64,000 nt of DNA, taken from contig NZ_BFAY01000007.1 of the NCBI RefSeq assembly GCF_003112675.1, forward strand, positions 248,001 to 312,000, given 5' to 3'. Within the stretch, counting starts at the first letter, position 1; each line of letters opens with the position of its first letter. A program made the translations under genes and the position numbers. This DNA is from Leptospira johnsonii (lineage in GTDB: Bacteria > Spirochaetota > Leptospiria > Leptospirales > Leptospiraceae). The notes below the pieces were generated by a model that saw only the letters and a list, made by a program, of their open reading frames with translations, was not told the origin of the DNA and searched no databases. Below, one piece after another: positions 56,368 to 64,000 of this stretch.

Positions 56368-57039
56368 TCAGTTCTCTTCTAGTCGAGTAGATTGTTTGCA
56401 GGAAAAGATCCCGTCAATTCCAAAAATCCAATGGTCCAAGAGCTCTACGTCCAAATTGCCCAGCAGATCCTTTAGGTTATAGTAGACTTCCCAATCTTCT
56501 TGGCTGGGATAACAGATCATACCAGGATGATTATGAGCCAGTATTGCTTGAGAAGCCTCGTCATTCAGTACAATCCGGACCAAATCCCTGGGAAGAACTC
56601 CCACTTCTTCCAAACTTCCTTTGGAAACGATCTCCACTCTTAAAAGATCTCCCGCGGGAGAGATAGTCGCTAGAACAAAACATTCCCTTTTTAAAGGGGA
56701 GAATAGACCCTGTAGATAAGAAGAAAGTGTAGTCGGGTTATAACCCGCCATTCGGATCGATTTGTATTTAAGTCTTTTTGCGAGTTCTAAAGCGGCCAGT
56801 AAGGTAGAAATTTTTGCCCTACCCAAGCCGTTGATATGAAAATTCCTAGGAATATCGGATGAGAGAAGTCCTCCCAATCCTCGGGAACTTTTTAGAATAT
56901 CTCGACTGAGATCTTCGACAGGAAGGCCCCTGCTCCCTTTGCCCAAAAGAACGGCAATCAGTTCCCAGTCTTCTAGATTTTCCGCATCGTGAAAGATACG
57001 GGACCTAGGATCCAGGCCTGAGCCCCAGCGCTCAGACAC
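56368..57039 (-). CDS. radC: RadC-family JAB-domain protein
   Basis: 223 aa from a GTG at 57039. An N-terminal UPF0758-type helical part (GSGLDPRSRI, DWELIAVLLGKGSRGLPVEDLS in two blocks) includes a helix-hairpin-helix. The C-terminal JAB/MPN domain follows: VEIVSKGSLEEVGVLPRDL, then AHNHPGMICYPSQEDWEVYY with the HxH and Ser-x-x-Asp metal residues. Its function is uncertain, since the old DNA-repair claim is not supported in E. coli. It follows a small gene by three bases. Confidence 0.93.
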   Translation of the reverse strand: MSERWGSGLDPRSRIFHDAENLEDWELIAVLLGKGSRGLPVEDLSRDILKSSRGLGGLLSSDIPRNFHINGLGRAKISTLLAALELAKRLKYKSIRMAGYNPTTLSSYLQGLFSPLKRECFVLATISPAGDLLRVEIVSKGSLEEVGVLPRDLVRIVLNDEASQAILAHNHPGMICYPSQEDWEVYYNLKDLLGNLDVELLDHWIFGIDGIFSCKQSTRLEEN

Positions 57040-57042
57040 GGT

Positions 57043-57267
57043 TTAAATTTTTCTCAGGTTCTTCTTGCTCAGCTCGGAAAGTGTTTCAGAGAACCAATTT
57101 CCATCCTGGACCAAGTCCCCTTGGAAAGATTCTTCCAAATAATCCGCGAAGGTCTTAGAGTTCGGTTCAGAAGAACGAACTTTTTCCCTCCAATCGAATC
57201 CCGCTCCAGCGAGACCTTTACGGCTTCTCTCGTAAGCACCTGAATCTTGTAGAGATCGAATCATCAT
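57043..57267 (-). CDS. Small hypothetical protein coupled to radC
   Basis: 74 aa. The ATG has GGAGAG seven bases upstream. It is highly charged with no membrane segment: AGAGFDWREKVRSSEPNSK, FADYLEESFQGDLVQDGNWF and a basic end LSKKNLRKI. No family is recognised. The three-base gap to radC and the good ribosome site support a real gene and a two-gene operon. Confidence 0.6.
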   Translation of the reverse strand: MMIRSLQDSGAYERSRKGLAGAGFDWREKVRSSEPNSKTFADYLEESFQGDLVQDGNWFSETLSELSKKNLRKI

Positions 57268-57554
57268 AACTTTCTCTCCCTCGCCTAGTTAGACGACATA
57301 AATTGAAATTTTCACACCAATAATCTACTAAACGGTTATTAATATACTATACGCATTTATAGTTACCGTCAAGCGTTTACCGTATTTTTTTAGAGAAATT
57401 TCCGAGCTTCTGCACAGCACTTTCTCACTCACAAGATCCATTCTACCCATGGCCCGGACAAATCCTGAGTTCAATCGGGTTTCATTTTGGAAAAAAATGG
57501 CCTGATCCCATAAAAATCGCACTTGCCTCTTACTGAATTTGACCCGTCTCGGGA

Positions 57555-58421
57555 ATGAGGTTCCTACATTTAGCCATCCTTCTCCTCCCCAGCGCTTTTG
57601 TTTTTGGATCCGATCGAAACATACCGCCAGAGATATGGTTCCGTCCTTGGTGGACTGGAGGAGAAATATCCTTTTTTGGAATATACGAAAAAGAAGAAGT
57701 TTCCCTATCCGGAATTTCTCTCCAACTCCCATTCTCATTTGGCCCGAAAGAAGAATTTAGACTCTCCTATCTTCGCACAGGCCGGAACAAAGAAGGGAAA
57801 TTTTTCGAAACAGTTTCTTTAGGTTATCAAATAGAGTTAAGTCATAATCTGGGTTTTAGATTTAGATTTGGAAGAGAAGGTTCGGAGCCTTCTTCTTATT
57901 TTACCTCTCTTGGAATCTACGGTTCCAAACTGAGTTGGGACCTTTTTGGAAGAAAAGATCAGGAAGAAAATTCATTAGGACTATTACTCAACTCTTCCCG
58001 TGACTCGGAATTTAGGATCGGTTTAGGTTTTGAAAGGATCAGAAGAGGCTCTTTAGATTTTGAAGATAGGATTTCTATCGGAGTCTATTGGAACTGGGAC
58101 GGATTTTTAGGACAGGTAGAAGGATTCGAATCGGAGAGAGATCCGATCGGACTCGTCGGTCTCGGATATTCTCCTTTTTTAAAAAAAGAAGAAGGCCCCA
58201 AATCCACTTCTTCAGCCCTGAAGCCAGTCGAAAAAACAAATATCTATCCTTCTCTTGAGATGGAAGAACTTTTGAGACTTGGATTTTCCTTACAAGAATC
58301 CATTTCCATTTCTTCTTTTTCCAAAGGTCCCGCTGAGAAATTCGAATCTTATCTGGATTCACTTCCTGAACCTAAAAAAAGAAAAATTAAAAAACTGATC
58401 CGGACCAAAAGAGGATTTTGA
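57555..58421 (+). CDS. Hypothetical secreted protein, beta-rich, possible outer-membrane barrel
   Basis: 288 aa. Signal peptide LHLAILLLPSAFVFGS. The mature part shows alternating strands typical of barrels: EEVSLSGISLQLPFSFG, FFETVSLGYQIELSHNLGFR, FRIGLGFERIRRGS, ISIGVYWNWDGFLG. The C-terminal 75 residues are different, with a Ser/Thr/Pro linker and helix-forming repeats (MEELLRLGFSLQESISISSF, then FESYLDSLPEPKKRKIKKL). No family is known. The next gene begins directly at its stop codon, so the two are made together. Confidence 0.7.
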   Translation: MRFLHLAILLLPSAFVFGSDRNIPPEIWFRPWWTGGEISFFGIYEKEEVSLSGISLQLPFSFGPKEEFRLSYLRTGRNKEGKFFETVSLGYQIELSHNLGFRFRFGREGSEPSSYFTSLGIYGSKLSWDLFGRKDQEENSLGLLLNSSRDSEFRIGLGFERIRRGSLDFEDRISIGVYWNWDGFLGQVEGFESERDPIGLVGLGYSPFLKKEEGPKSTSSALKPVEKTNIYPSLEMEELLRLGFSLQESISISSFSKGPAEKFESYLDSLPEPKKRKIKKLIRTKRGF

Positions 58422-59720
58422 ATGAAAAAATCCCTCTTAGCACTATTCCTTTTTTCGAATATTCTATCTGCAGAAAGTATCCCTTCTCCTTTTTCCATGG
58501 GAGTATCGTTTTCCGGATATGACTCCAGATATTATACAAAAAGACAAGAGATTGTTTGGTTCAGAGGAGAAGTTTGCCTAAAGGATCTTCTTTTGGTTTT
58601 TCCCGACGGAGAATGTTCCAAACACAAAGTATTTTTAGAAAAAAGAAGAGAAACCTACTTAACCTCGTATCTATTCGAGAATAAGAATATTTATCTTTCT
58701 TATGGGAATCGATTTAGACCGTTAAATCATTTTTTCTTTTTAAGAGAAAAATTCGATTTTTCTTCTTTCTGGTTTTTAGAACAACCAACTGTGAGAACAG
58801 GATTTTTAGGGCTAAAATTTGGTGAAAGTATATTAGGAACTTATTATGCAGAAAACTCTGCGGATAAACGACCTGGATTTTTCTTCAAACCTTATAAAAA
58901 TTATCTGGAACTCGCATATTCTCCCCAAACAAAGGAAGGATTCGTTCTCTTAGAATTTCCTTCTTCAGAAGAAAGAAAATCCGAAAAGAAACCATACTGG
59001 TTCAGGACTGAAATTTTCGGAACTAAAACCGATTTACAAGGAATTGTATCCGCTTCTTGGTCTGACAAAGAGAAGGATAAAAGAATATTTGCCTCCGGAT
59101 TTAGGGGCAGAACAGGACAATTATTCCAGCTTTCGGAAAGAACAGATCCGGAAGAAAAAGCGGAATTATTCAGATTTGTTTGGGAACCGGGACCTTATAG
59201 AAGGTTACAATTCGCAGAATCGAGCCGATATTCTCTCGATGGAAAAGAAACCTACTCTGCCCAATCCGTTGTAGGTAGGATGGAAATTTTAGAATTCCCT
59301 TGGTTCGCGATCTTGGCTCAAGCCAGGGCCTATCATTTTTCTGATCATTCTTCTTGGGTTTGGGGAAAAGGAATCTATTTGTCATATCAGAAAAAATTTT
59401 GGAGATGGGAGATCGGACAAGAATGGAGAAAGAACGGAGATAGACTCACTGAGGCGGGATTACAGATCTCTATAGGTAAAAATTGGAAGATCTACTCAAG
59501 CCTTATTTATATGGAAGAAAAAAATCTACTCCCTGCATTCGCAGAAGAATCTATCACTCCGGAAGAAACGGGATTGGTAGTAACGGATAAGTCCTTTTAT
59601 TCTTTCTTGAGGATCTTTCATCCTTACTTTGCAATCCATTTACGCCACACAAGAGAGAAGGAAGCGAGAGGAGACGGTTTGAGCATGAGATTTCAGATAT
59701 ATATTCCTCTCTTCGATTAA
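58422..59720 (+). CDS. Hypothetical outer-membrane beta-barrel-like protein
   Basis: 432 aa, starting on the base after the previous stop. Signal peptide KKSLLALFLFSNILSAES. The body consists of repeated amphipathic strands rich in Phe, Tyr and Trp: YLTSYLFENKNIYLSYGNRF, KRIFASGFRGRTGQLFQL, RRLQFAESSRYSLDGKETYS, LRIFHPYFAIHLRHTREKE, ending MRFQIYIPLFD. The last residues end in an aromatic position, as in barrel proteins. No family is known. A bidirectional terminator follows. Confidence 0.7.
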   Translation: MKKSLLALFLFSNILSAESIPSPFSMGVSFSGYDSRYYTKRQEIVWFRGEVCLKDLLLVFPDGECSKHKVFLEKRRETYLTSYLFENKNIYLSYGNRFRPLNHFFFLREKFDFSSFWFLEQPTVRTGFLGLKFGESILGTYYAENSADKRPGFFFKPYKNYLELAYSPQTKEGFVLLEFPSSEERKSEKKPYWFRTEIFGTKTDLQGIVSASWSDKEKDKRIFASGFRGRTGQLFQLSERTDPEEKAELFRFVWEPGPYRRLQFAESSRYSLDGKETYSAQSVVGRMEILEFPWFAILAQARAYHFSDHSSWVWGKGIYLSYQKKFWRWEIGQEWRKNGDRLTEAGLQISIGKNWKIYSSLIYMEEKNLLPAFAEESITPEETGLVVTDKSFYSFLRIFHPYFAIHLRHTREKEARGDGLSMRFQIYIPLFD

Positions 59721-59745
59721 AAGTCACCATGACCAATCAGAAATA

Positions 59746-59781
59746 AAAAAGAGAAGCGCCTTTCGATCGCTTCTCTTTTAT
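59746..59781. terminator. Bidirectional terminator
   Basis: Perfect 8-bp stem GAGAAGCG/CGCTTCTC (59751-59758 and 59768-59775) with A-rich left and T-rich right flanks. It separates the barrel-protein gene from the convergent pssA operon. Confidence 0.88.
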
Positions 59782-59807
59782 AAAAAACTAAAGTTTTAGG
59801 AATACGT

Positions 59808-60566
59808 CTAGTCTAGTTTGACTCTCAATTCTTGCAGAATATGGATAAGGAAGGTCAAAATCCCGGAGAAAATATAAAGACAGATCAAACCATAAACAAG
59901 CCAAGGCCAACGTGCAAAACCGACAAAGAACAGAGCGATCAAAGCGGCCCCGAGCATTAAACTTGCACGTAATGGGGTCAATTTGGAGCGAATTGCCACC
60001 TGAGGTTTTCCATAACGAATATTAGAAACCATTAAAAAAGCGATCAGAACAAATAGAGGAATTCCCAACCAATGAGGAAGAGTATGATCCTTCCCTAAAA
60101 AGATCGGAAGAAATCCGATGGTAATCCCTGCGATAGGAGACGGTAAACCTGTAAAGGAAGAAGGATCGTGGGCCACATTAAATCTTGCCAATCTATACGC
60201 GGCACAAGCAGGAAAGATCGCTGCGATCAACATTCCGATCGGAAAAAGATCCTCTTTTCCGAATACGTCTATCTTGTATTCTCCCAAAACCATATTATAA
60301 AAAAGGAATCCAGGTGCGATTCCGAATGCGGTAAGATCAGCGAGACTGTCTAGATCTGCGCCAAGCTCGCTTGTTGCATCCAATGCTCTTGCCACCATCC
60401 CGTCCAATCCGTCGCAGATAGCAGCGAGTAAAATAAAAAATCCGGAGAGTATATAGGATTGAGGTCCGTTACCTGTAGCCTCGGAAGCGATCAGTATGGA
60501 AACGAATCCCATACTCAAGTTTCCGAGAGTGATCGTATTTGGAATCCAATGTAGCCTGCGATTCAT
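59808..60566 (-). CDS. pssA: CDP-diacylglycerol-serine O-phosphatidyltransferase
   Basis: 252 aa with about seven membrane helices. The CDP-alcohol motif (D-G-x2-A-R-x8-G-x3-D-x3-D) is fully present in [20 protein letters not shown] followed by [24 protein letters not shown] is the usual first helix. It makes phosphatidylserine, the precursor of phosphatidylethanolamine; a decarboxylase (psd) is not in view. The start overlaps the tsaD stop (ATGA). Confidence 0.93.
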   Translation of the reverse strand: MNRRLHWIPNTITLGNLSMGFVSILIASEATGNGPQSYILSGFFILLAAICDGLDGMVARALDATSELGADLDSLADLTAFGIAPGFLFYNMVLGEYKIDVFGKEDLFPIGMLIAAIFPACAAYRLARFNVAHDPSSFTGLPSPIAGITIGFLPIFLGKDHTLPHWLGIPLFVLIAFLMVSNIRYGKPQVAIRSKLTPLRASLMLGAALIALFFVGFARWPWLVYGLICLYIFSGILTFLIHILQELRVKLD

Positions 60567-61579
60567 ATATAGGTCTCCTGCCTTACCGGACTTACTGTAA
60601 AGTCCAAACTCTTAGAATATCCCTGTTTAAATAGATAATAACCGAGGGCGGCAACCATCGCGCCGTTATCCGTGCAGTAGATCTTTTTTTGGGGAGAAAA
60701 AAATTCCAGGGAATTTTTTTCCGCGAATTGGGATAATCTGTTACGAAGTGTAGAATTCGCCAAGACCCCTCCCCCTGCCAGGATCCTTTTGATCCCGGTA
60801 ATGGAAACCGCACGTTTTAAATTTCTTTCCACAAGCTCGAATGCTGACTTTTGGAAATGATAACATACAGCCTGTGTGGAAAGTTCAGGTTGCTTTGCAA
60901 TCAAATGAGAAACCGCAGTTTTCAAACCCGAAAAAGAAAACGCAACACGATCCTGCTCTAAATTCCTAAGCAACGGAGGCAAAAGATCTTTTTCCTTTGG
61001 CCCGGGAACATACTTAGACGCTTCTTTTTCGATAGGAGGGCCGCCTGGATAAGGCAGGGTCAATAGACCAGCCACCTTATCGAATGCTTCTCCCAAAGCG
61101 TCGTCCATGGTATCCCCAACCACTTCCATTTTACCAAAATGGGGAATTCTATAGATTGCGGAGTTCCCGCCGGAAAGAAGTAAACCCAATACAGGAAAAA
61201 CTGGCTCCACTCCTTCTAAATGTAATACTGCAAAATGAGCCTGCAAATGACAAAGTGGAATAATAGGCGTTCCATACACCGCATGAATGGACCGAGCCAA
61301 TTGAGCCCCGATCATAAGTGAACCAGTCAAACCGGGAGATCTGGTAACAGCAACATAGTCCAGATCGGAAAGCTTAAGTCCTGATTCTTCCAATACTTCA
61401 GAAAGCAGAGGATTGATCTTTTCCAGATGAGCGCGGGAAGCGATCTCCGGAACGATCCCTCTAAAAGGTTTGTGAAGATCTATCTGGCTGAAAATTTTGA
61501 GGGAAAGTAATTCTTTCCCATCTTTTACAATTCCTAGACTGGTTTCGTCGCAGCTAGTCTCTATTCCAAGACCGATCAT
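60563..61579 (-). CDS. tsaD: tRNA threonylcarbamoyladenosine synthesis protein TsaD
   Basis: 338 aa. ASKHA fold with [17 protein letters not shown], the metal motif [11 protein letters not shown] (HxxxH at about residue 110), [11 protein letters not shown] and [10 protein letters not shown], then [13 protein letters not shown]. It transfers threonylcarbamoyl from TC-AMP to A37 of ANN-decoding tRNAs with TsaB and TsaE. The operon is ctpA-tsaD-pssA, with a four-base gap from ctpA and an ATGA overlap to pssA. Confidence 0.97.
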   Translation of the reverse strand: MIGLGIETSCDETSLGIVKDGKELLSLKIFSQIDLHKPFRGIVPEIASRAHLEKINPLLSEVLEESGLKLSDLDYVAVTRSPGLTGSLMIGAQLARSIHAVYGTPIIPLCHLQAHFAVLHLEGVEPVFPVLGLLLSGGNSAIYRIPHFGKMEVVGDTMDDALGEAFDKVAGLLTLPYPGGPPIEKEASKYVPGPKEKDLLPPLLRNLEQDRVAFSFSGLKTAVSHLIAKQPELSTQAVCYHFQKSAFELVERNLKRAVSITGIKRILAGGGVLANSTLRNRLSQFAEKNSLEFFSPQKKIYCTDNGAMVAALGYYLFKQGYSKSLDFTVSPVRQETYI

Positions 61580-61583
61580 AATT

Positions 61584-62951
61584 TTAAGATTTAGAAGAAA
61601 GTAGATCCACTGCTTTTTTCAATTGAGGATCCAATTCCAAATCAGTCATAGTTCTTTCTTTTTCTGCCTGAGTCTTATTTTTATAAACTGCTCTAGCAAC
61701 ATCCGAACTGAGTTTGATCCCTTGTTCTTTGAGTGCCTTTTCGAAATTTAAGAAATTCTGCTCATTATATTCCGGATATTTGGAAACAAGTTGATCGAGT
61801 AGTTTTTTCTCACTCATCTTTCTGAGATAAAAACGATCGTCTTCATTCGGTTCTATTCCTTTCACAGTCACGTCAGGCTGTATACCCTTTCCATGAAGTG
61901 ATTTACCGGAAGGAGTATAATATTTCTGAACTGTAAGTTTTACAGCCATTCCGAAAGAAAGCGGATAAACGATCTGCACGGAACCTTTTCCGAAAGAAGT
62001 GACTCCTACAATTTTTCCTCGTTTATGATCCTGGATGGCTCCAGCAAAAATTTCGGAAGCGGAAGCGGAACCTTCATTGATCAGAACAACCAAAGGTATG
62101 GAAGTGTATTTTTCTCCCTTGCCTGTGGACTTAGAAACATCTGCAAGTTCACCGCCTCTTCCTCTTACGGAAACTATATCCAATCCTTCCGGAAGAAAAA
62201 TATCGGACAATGCGACTGATAAAGGCAACAGACCGCCGGGATTCATTCTTAAATCCACAATCAGTCCTTCCGATTTTTTGTCTGCGAGAGACTTCAGATG
62301 TTTTTTAAATTCTTCTAATGTATTTTCTCCCATGAACTGATTCAAACGGAGATAACCAACTTTTTCTTTTTCAAAGAAGAAGGAACGAACATAACGTATC
62401 TTGATGTTTTCTCGGACTAAAGTGAATTGCAGAGGTTCTTTGATATTTTTTCTCTCTACCTTGATGCTAACGGAACTTCCTGGCTTTCCGCGCATTAGTT
62501 TGATCCCTTCTACATAGCCCAAATTCGAGGTACTTTTGCCATCTATCTCGACAATCCTGTCTTGAGGCAAAATTCCCGCTTTCATCGCGGGAGTATCTTC
62601 GATAGGAGAAACGACCACTATGGCTCCGTCGGTGTAAGCCACTTCCATTCCTACTCCGCCAAAAGATCCGCGAGTCTCTTCTCGCATCTGTCTATATTCT
62701 TCTTCTTCCAAGAAAGAAGAATGAGGATCTCCTAAAGATCCTAACATTCCTTTGATAGCGCCTAAGAATACTTTCTCTTCGTCTACGGTTTCTACATAGC
62801 CGTTCTGCATGAGCCCGAAAACTTCATGAAATAATTGCAGGTACTTTTCGGCAGTTTCTGAAACCGCTTTTGCATGGACCGGGCGAAAAACGAGCGTGGT
62901 AAATAGGATCAGAACCAAACCGGCCCAAGCGAATCTTTCTTTATTCTTCAT
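61584..62951 (-). CDS. ctpA: C-terminal processing peptidase (S41 family)
   Basis: 455 aa. N-terminal membrane or signal segment ([21 protein letters not shown]). PDZ domain at about 105-190 ([35 protein letters not shown]). Peptidase domain with [28 protein letters not shown] (catalytic Ser about residue 300) and [12 protein letters not shown] (Lys about 325). Ctp enzymes cleave the C-termini of periplasmic proteins and control murein hydrolases. The start overlaps the end of the small lipoprotein gene upstream. Confidence 0.95.
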   Translation of the reverse strand: MKNKERFAWAGLVLILFTTLVFRPVHAKAVSETAEKYLQLFHEVFGLMQNGYVETVDEEKVFLGAIKGMLGSLGDPHSSFLEEEEYRQMREETRGSFGGVGMEVAYTDGAIVVVSPIEDTPAMKAGILPQDRIVEIDGKSTSNLGYVEGIKLMRGKPGSSVSIKVERKNIKEPLQFTLVRENIKIRYVRSFFFEKEKVGYLRLNQFMGENTLEEFKKHLKSLADKKSEGLIVDLRMNPGGLLPLSVALSDIFLPEGLDIVSVRGRGGELADVSKSTGKGEKYTSIPLVVLINEGSASASEIFAGAIQDHKRGKIVGVTSFGKGSVQIVYPLSFGMAVKLTVQKYYTPSGKSLHGKGIQPDVTVKGIEPNEDDRFYLRKMSEKKLLDQLVSKYPEYNEQNFLNFEKALKEQGIKLSSDVARAVYKNKTQAEKERTMTDLELDPQLKKAVDLLSSKS

Positions 62952-63243
62952 TTTTGCCGACCAATGCGAAGTATGTCTTCGGATATTTGATTCGAATTTG
63001 TTCCATTACGGAATCCTTATCTAGTTGGTATCTTTCGCAGGCGGCTTCCAAAATTTCGGCGTCCTTTCGAATCGTTTGTTCGGAAGCATAATTCAATCTT
63101 TCCGCAAGACGGGCCTCGGTCAGATATTCAAGGACAAGTTTTAAGTCCTTGTCTCCGATCTCTTTTTTTCGGGAGGCACAATCGAATAGTAGAAGTAAAA
63201 GGAAGAGGGCCGCAATTACGCGGAAAAAGGAAAGATAGTTCAC
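62941..63243 (-). CDS. Small hypothetical lipoprotein upstream of ctpA
   Basis: 100 aa. Signal ending LLLLLFDCASRKK (lipobox Cys about residue 22). The mature part is helical and charged (DKDLKLVLEYLTEARLAERL, AACERYQLDKDSVMEQIRIK). It overlaps ctpA by 11 bases and is probably co-translated. Its helical mature domain could be an adaptor for the protease, in the way NlpI serves Prc in E. coli, but that is a guess from position only. Confidence 0.7.
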   Translation of the reverse strand: MNYLSFFRVIAALFLLLLLFDCASRKKEIGDKDLKLVLEYLTEARLAERLNYASEQTIRKDAEILEAACERYQLDKDSVMEQIRIKYPKTYFALVGKNEE

Positions 63244-63302
63244 TCTTTCAAAATCTTTCCTCTCTCAGGGAGGAGTGTCAACTCCGAAATCCGGAGCGTT
63301 TA

Positions 63303-63911
63303 TCAATAGGTACGGTAGAGACCGATCAACTTTCCTACGATCGTTACTTTTTTACTACGAATTGGTTTGTATTTTGGATTTCTAGCTTCCAGACGAACAT
63401 GGTCCGCTTCTTTAAAATAGACTTTTAAAGTGGCCTCGTCTTCGATCAGTGCGACTACGATCTCTCCATTTCGAGCTATATCCTTTTTTTGGATAATCGC
63501 CACATCTCCATCGTTGATCCCAGCTTCGATCATGGAATCCCCCTGCACTTTCAGAGCGAAGGTAATTCCTTTAGAGGCCATCTCTTCCGGAACTGGGATA
63601 TAAGCTTCTATATTTTCTTCGGCCAGGATAGGGAGTCCGGCGGCCACTCTACCTAAGAGAGGGATACTTGGGGTGGGAACTGGTAAACTTTCGAATGGGC
63701 TTTGGCGGGTAAGCTCTATGGCTCTGGATTGGTTTTTGGAGGTCTTGAGGTATCCTTTTTTCTCTATGGCTTTTAGGTGATCGTAAGCACCTTTTGCCGT
63801 GATCCCAAACTCATCTCCAATCTCTCGGATCGTTGGAGGAAAGCCCCTTTCTTTAATCACATTGGTAATAAAATGTAAAACTGCGAGTTGCTTTTCCGTT
63901 AGATCTTTCAT
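63303..63911 (-). CDS. lexA: LexA repressor
   Basis: 202 aa from the ATG at 63911; a TTG nine bases earlier is an unlikely start. Winged helix: FPPTIREIGDEFGITAKGAYDHLKAIEKKGYL in two blocks. Cleavage site Ala-Gly is in LGRVAAGLPIL, the catalytic Ser in KVQGDSMIEAGINDGD and the Lys in EATLKVYF. LexA represses the SOS genes and cuts itself with RecA filament. No perfect TTTG-N5-CAAA operator of the kind reported in Leptospira interrogans is visible upstream within the window. Confidence 0.96.
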   Translation of the reverse strand: MKDLTEKQLAVLHFITNVIKERGFPPTIREIGDEFGITAKGAYDHLKAIEKKGYLKTSKNQSRAIELTRQSPFESLPVPTPSIPLLGRVAAGLPILAEENIEAYIPVPEEMASKGITFALKVQGDSMIEAGINDGDVAIIQKKDIARNGEIVVALIEDEATLKVYFKEADHVRLEARNPKYKPIRSKKVTIVGKLIGLYRTY

Positions 63912-64000
63912 GCTTAACAAGTTATTAGTGAATAAATGTTGTGCAAGTACTTTTTTGGTAACAGATCTAAAACTTCATAAACTCACTTTTGAGCACGAAT

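Noticed and set aside
63988..64000. TTTG-N5-GAAT resembling the reported Leptospira LexA box
   Set aside because: Only one half-site matches TTTG-N5-CAAA, and the sequence runs into the window edge, so I do not call an operator.

Overview
The window looks like chromosomal DNA of a Leptospira species (Spirochaetes), probably one of the environmental or intermediate clades. The evidence is the moderate GC content, many lipoproteins with loose spirochaete lipoboxes (LFNC, LFIQC, LLFDC), 7TMR-DISM cyclase signalling, and a gene order (rplU-prp-rpmA-obgE-proB-proA-nadD-yqeK-LCP-rsfS) that fits a leptospiral chromosome. The species is not resolved from sequence alone. No rRNA, tRNA, CRISPR array, prophage, insertion sequence or replication origin was found.

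Layout. 0-2.5 kb: start of a cut-off lipoprotein gene, a lipoprotein joining an EEP nuclease-type domain to a jacalin-like lectin domain, and the decayed remains of a YdhF-type aldo/keto reductase. 2.5-14.8 kb: mixed metabolic and housekeeping genes (TauD-like oxygenase, bile-acid-symporter-type carrier, YgiD-type dioxygenase, trhO, AlkD-type glycosylase, DEAD-box helicase, rmuC, a membrane cyclase, a lipoprotein). This part ends in an SRPBCC-MarR operon preceded by three evenly spaced operator-like palindromes. 14.8-19.5 kb: secreted lipase, a Cys-rich lipoprotein, typA and a pirin. 19.6-26.6 kb: the core ribosome/GTPase/proline/NAD operon. 26.6-36.6 kb: DUF255 thioredoxin-like protein, TolC, a di-haem peroxidase, an FAD oxidoreductase paired with an ECF41-type sigma factor behind a matching promoter, a lipoprotein hydrolase, a Crp/Fnr regulator and an acyl-CoA dehydrogenase.

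36.7-47 kb is the most accessory part: a TetR/FAD-monooxygenase pair, three small membrane proteins of unknown function, a 33-bp direct repeat, a lactonase-like hydrolase, an AMACR-type CoA transferase, a polysaccharide deacetylase, a hydrolase/AraC pair and a Mpo1-like protein. 47-52 kb holds a small tautomerase, a YdcF protein and a cytochrome c maturation operon (ccmE-ccmF-ccmH-like-zinc ribbon), in which CcmE carries Cys instead of His and the CcmH-like protein has an unusual cysteine pattern. 52-57 kb: hisE, a thioredoxin/TPR protein, ugd with an ABC polysaccharide exporter (wzm-wzt), and radC. 57.5-59.7 kb: two adjacent unknown proteins that look like outer-membrane beta barrels. 59.8-64 kb: pssA-tsaD-ctpA-lipoprotein and lexA.

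The observations most worth a second look are the ECF41 module with its promoter, the Cys-type CcmE with its atypical CcmH-like partner, a Prp protease encoded beside an L27 that has no N-terminal extension to cleave, the triple-operator SRPBCC-MarR operon, an LCP-family protein without the usual catalytic motifs, and the EEP-jacalin fusion.
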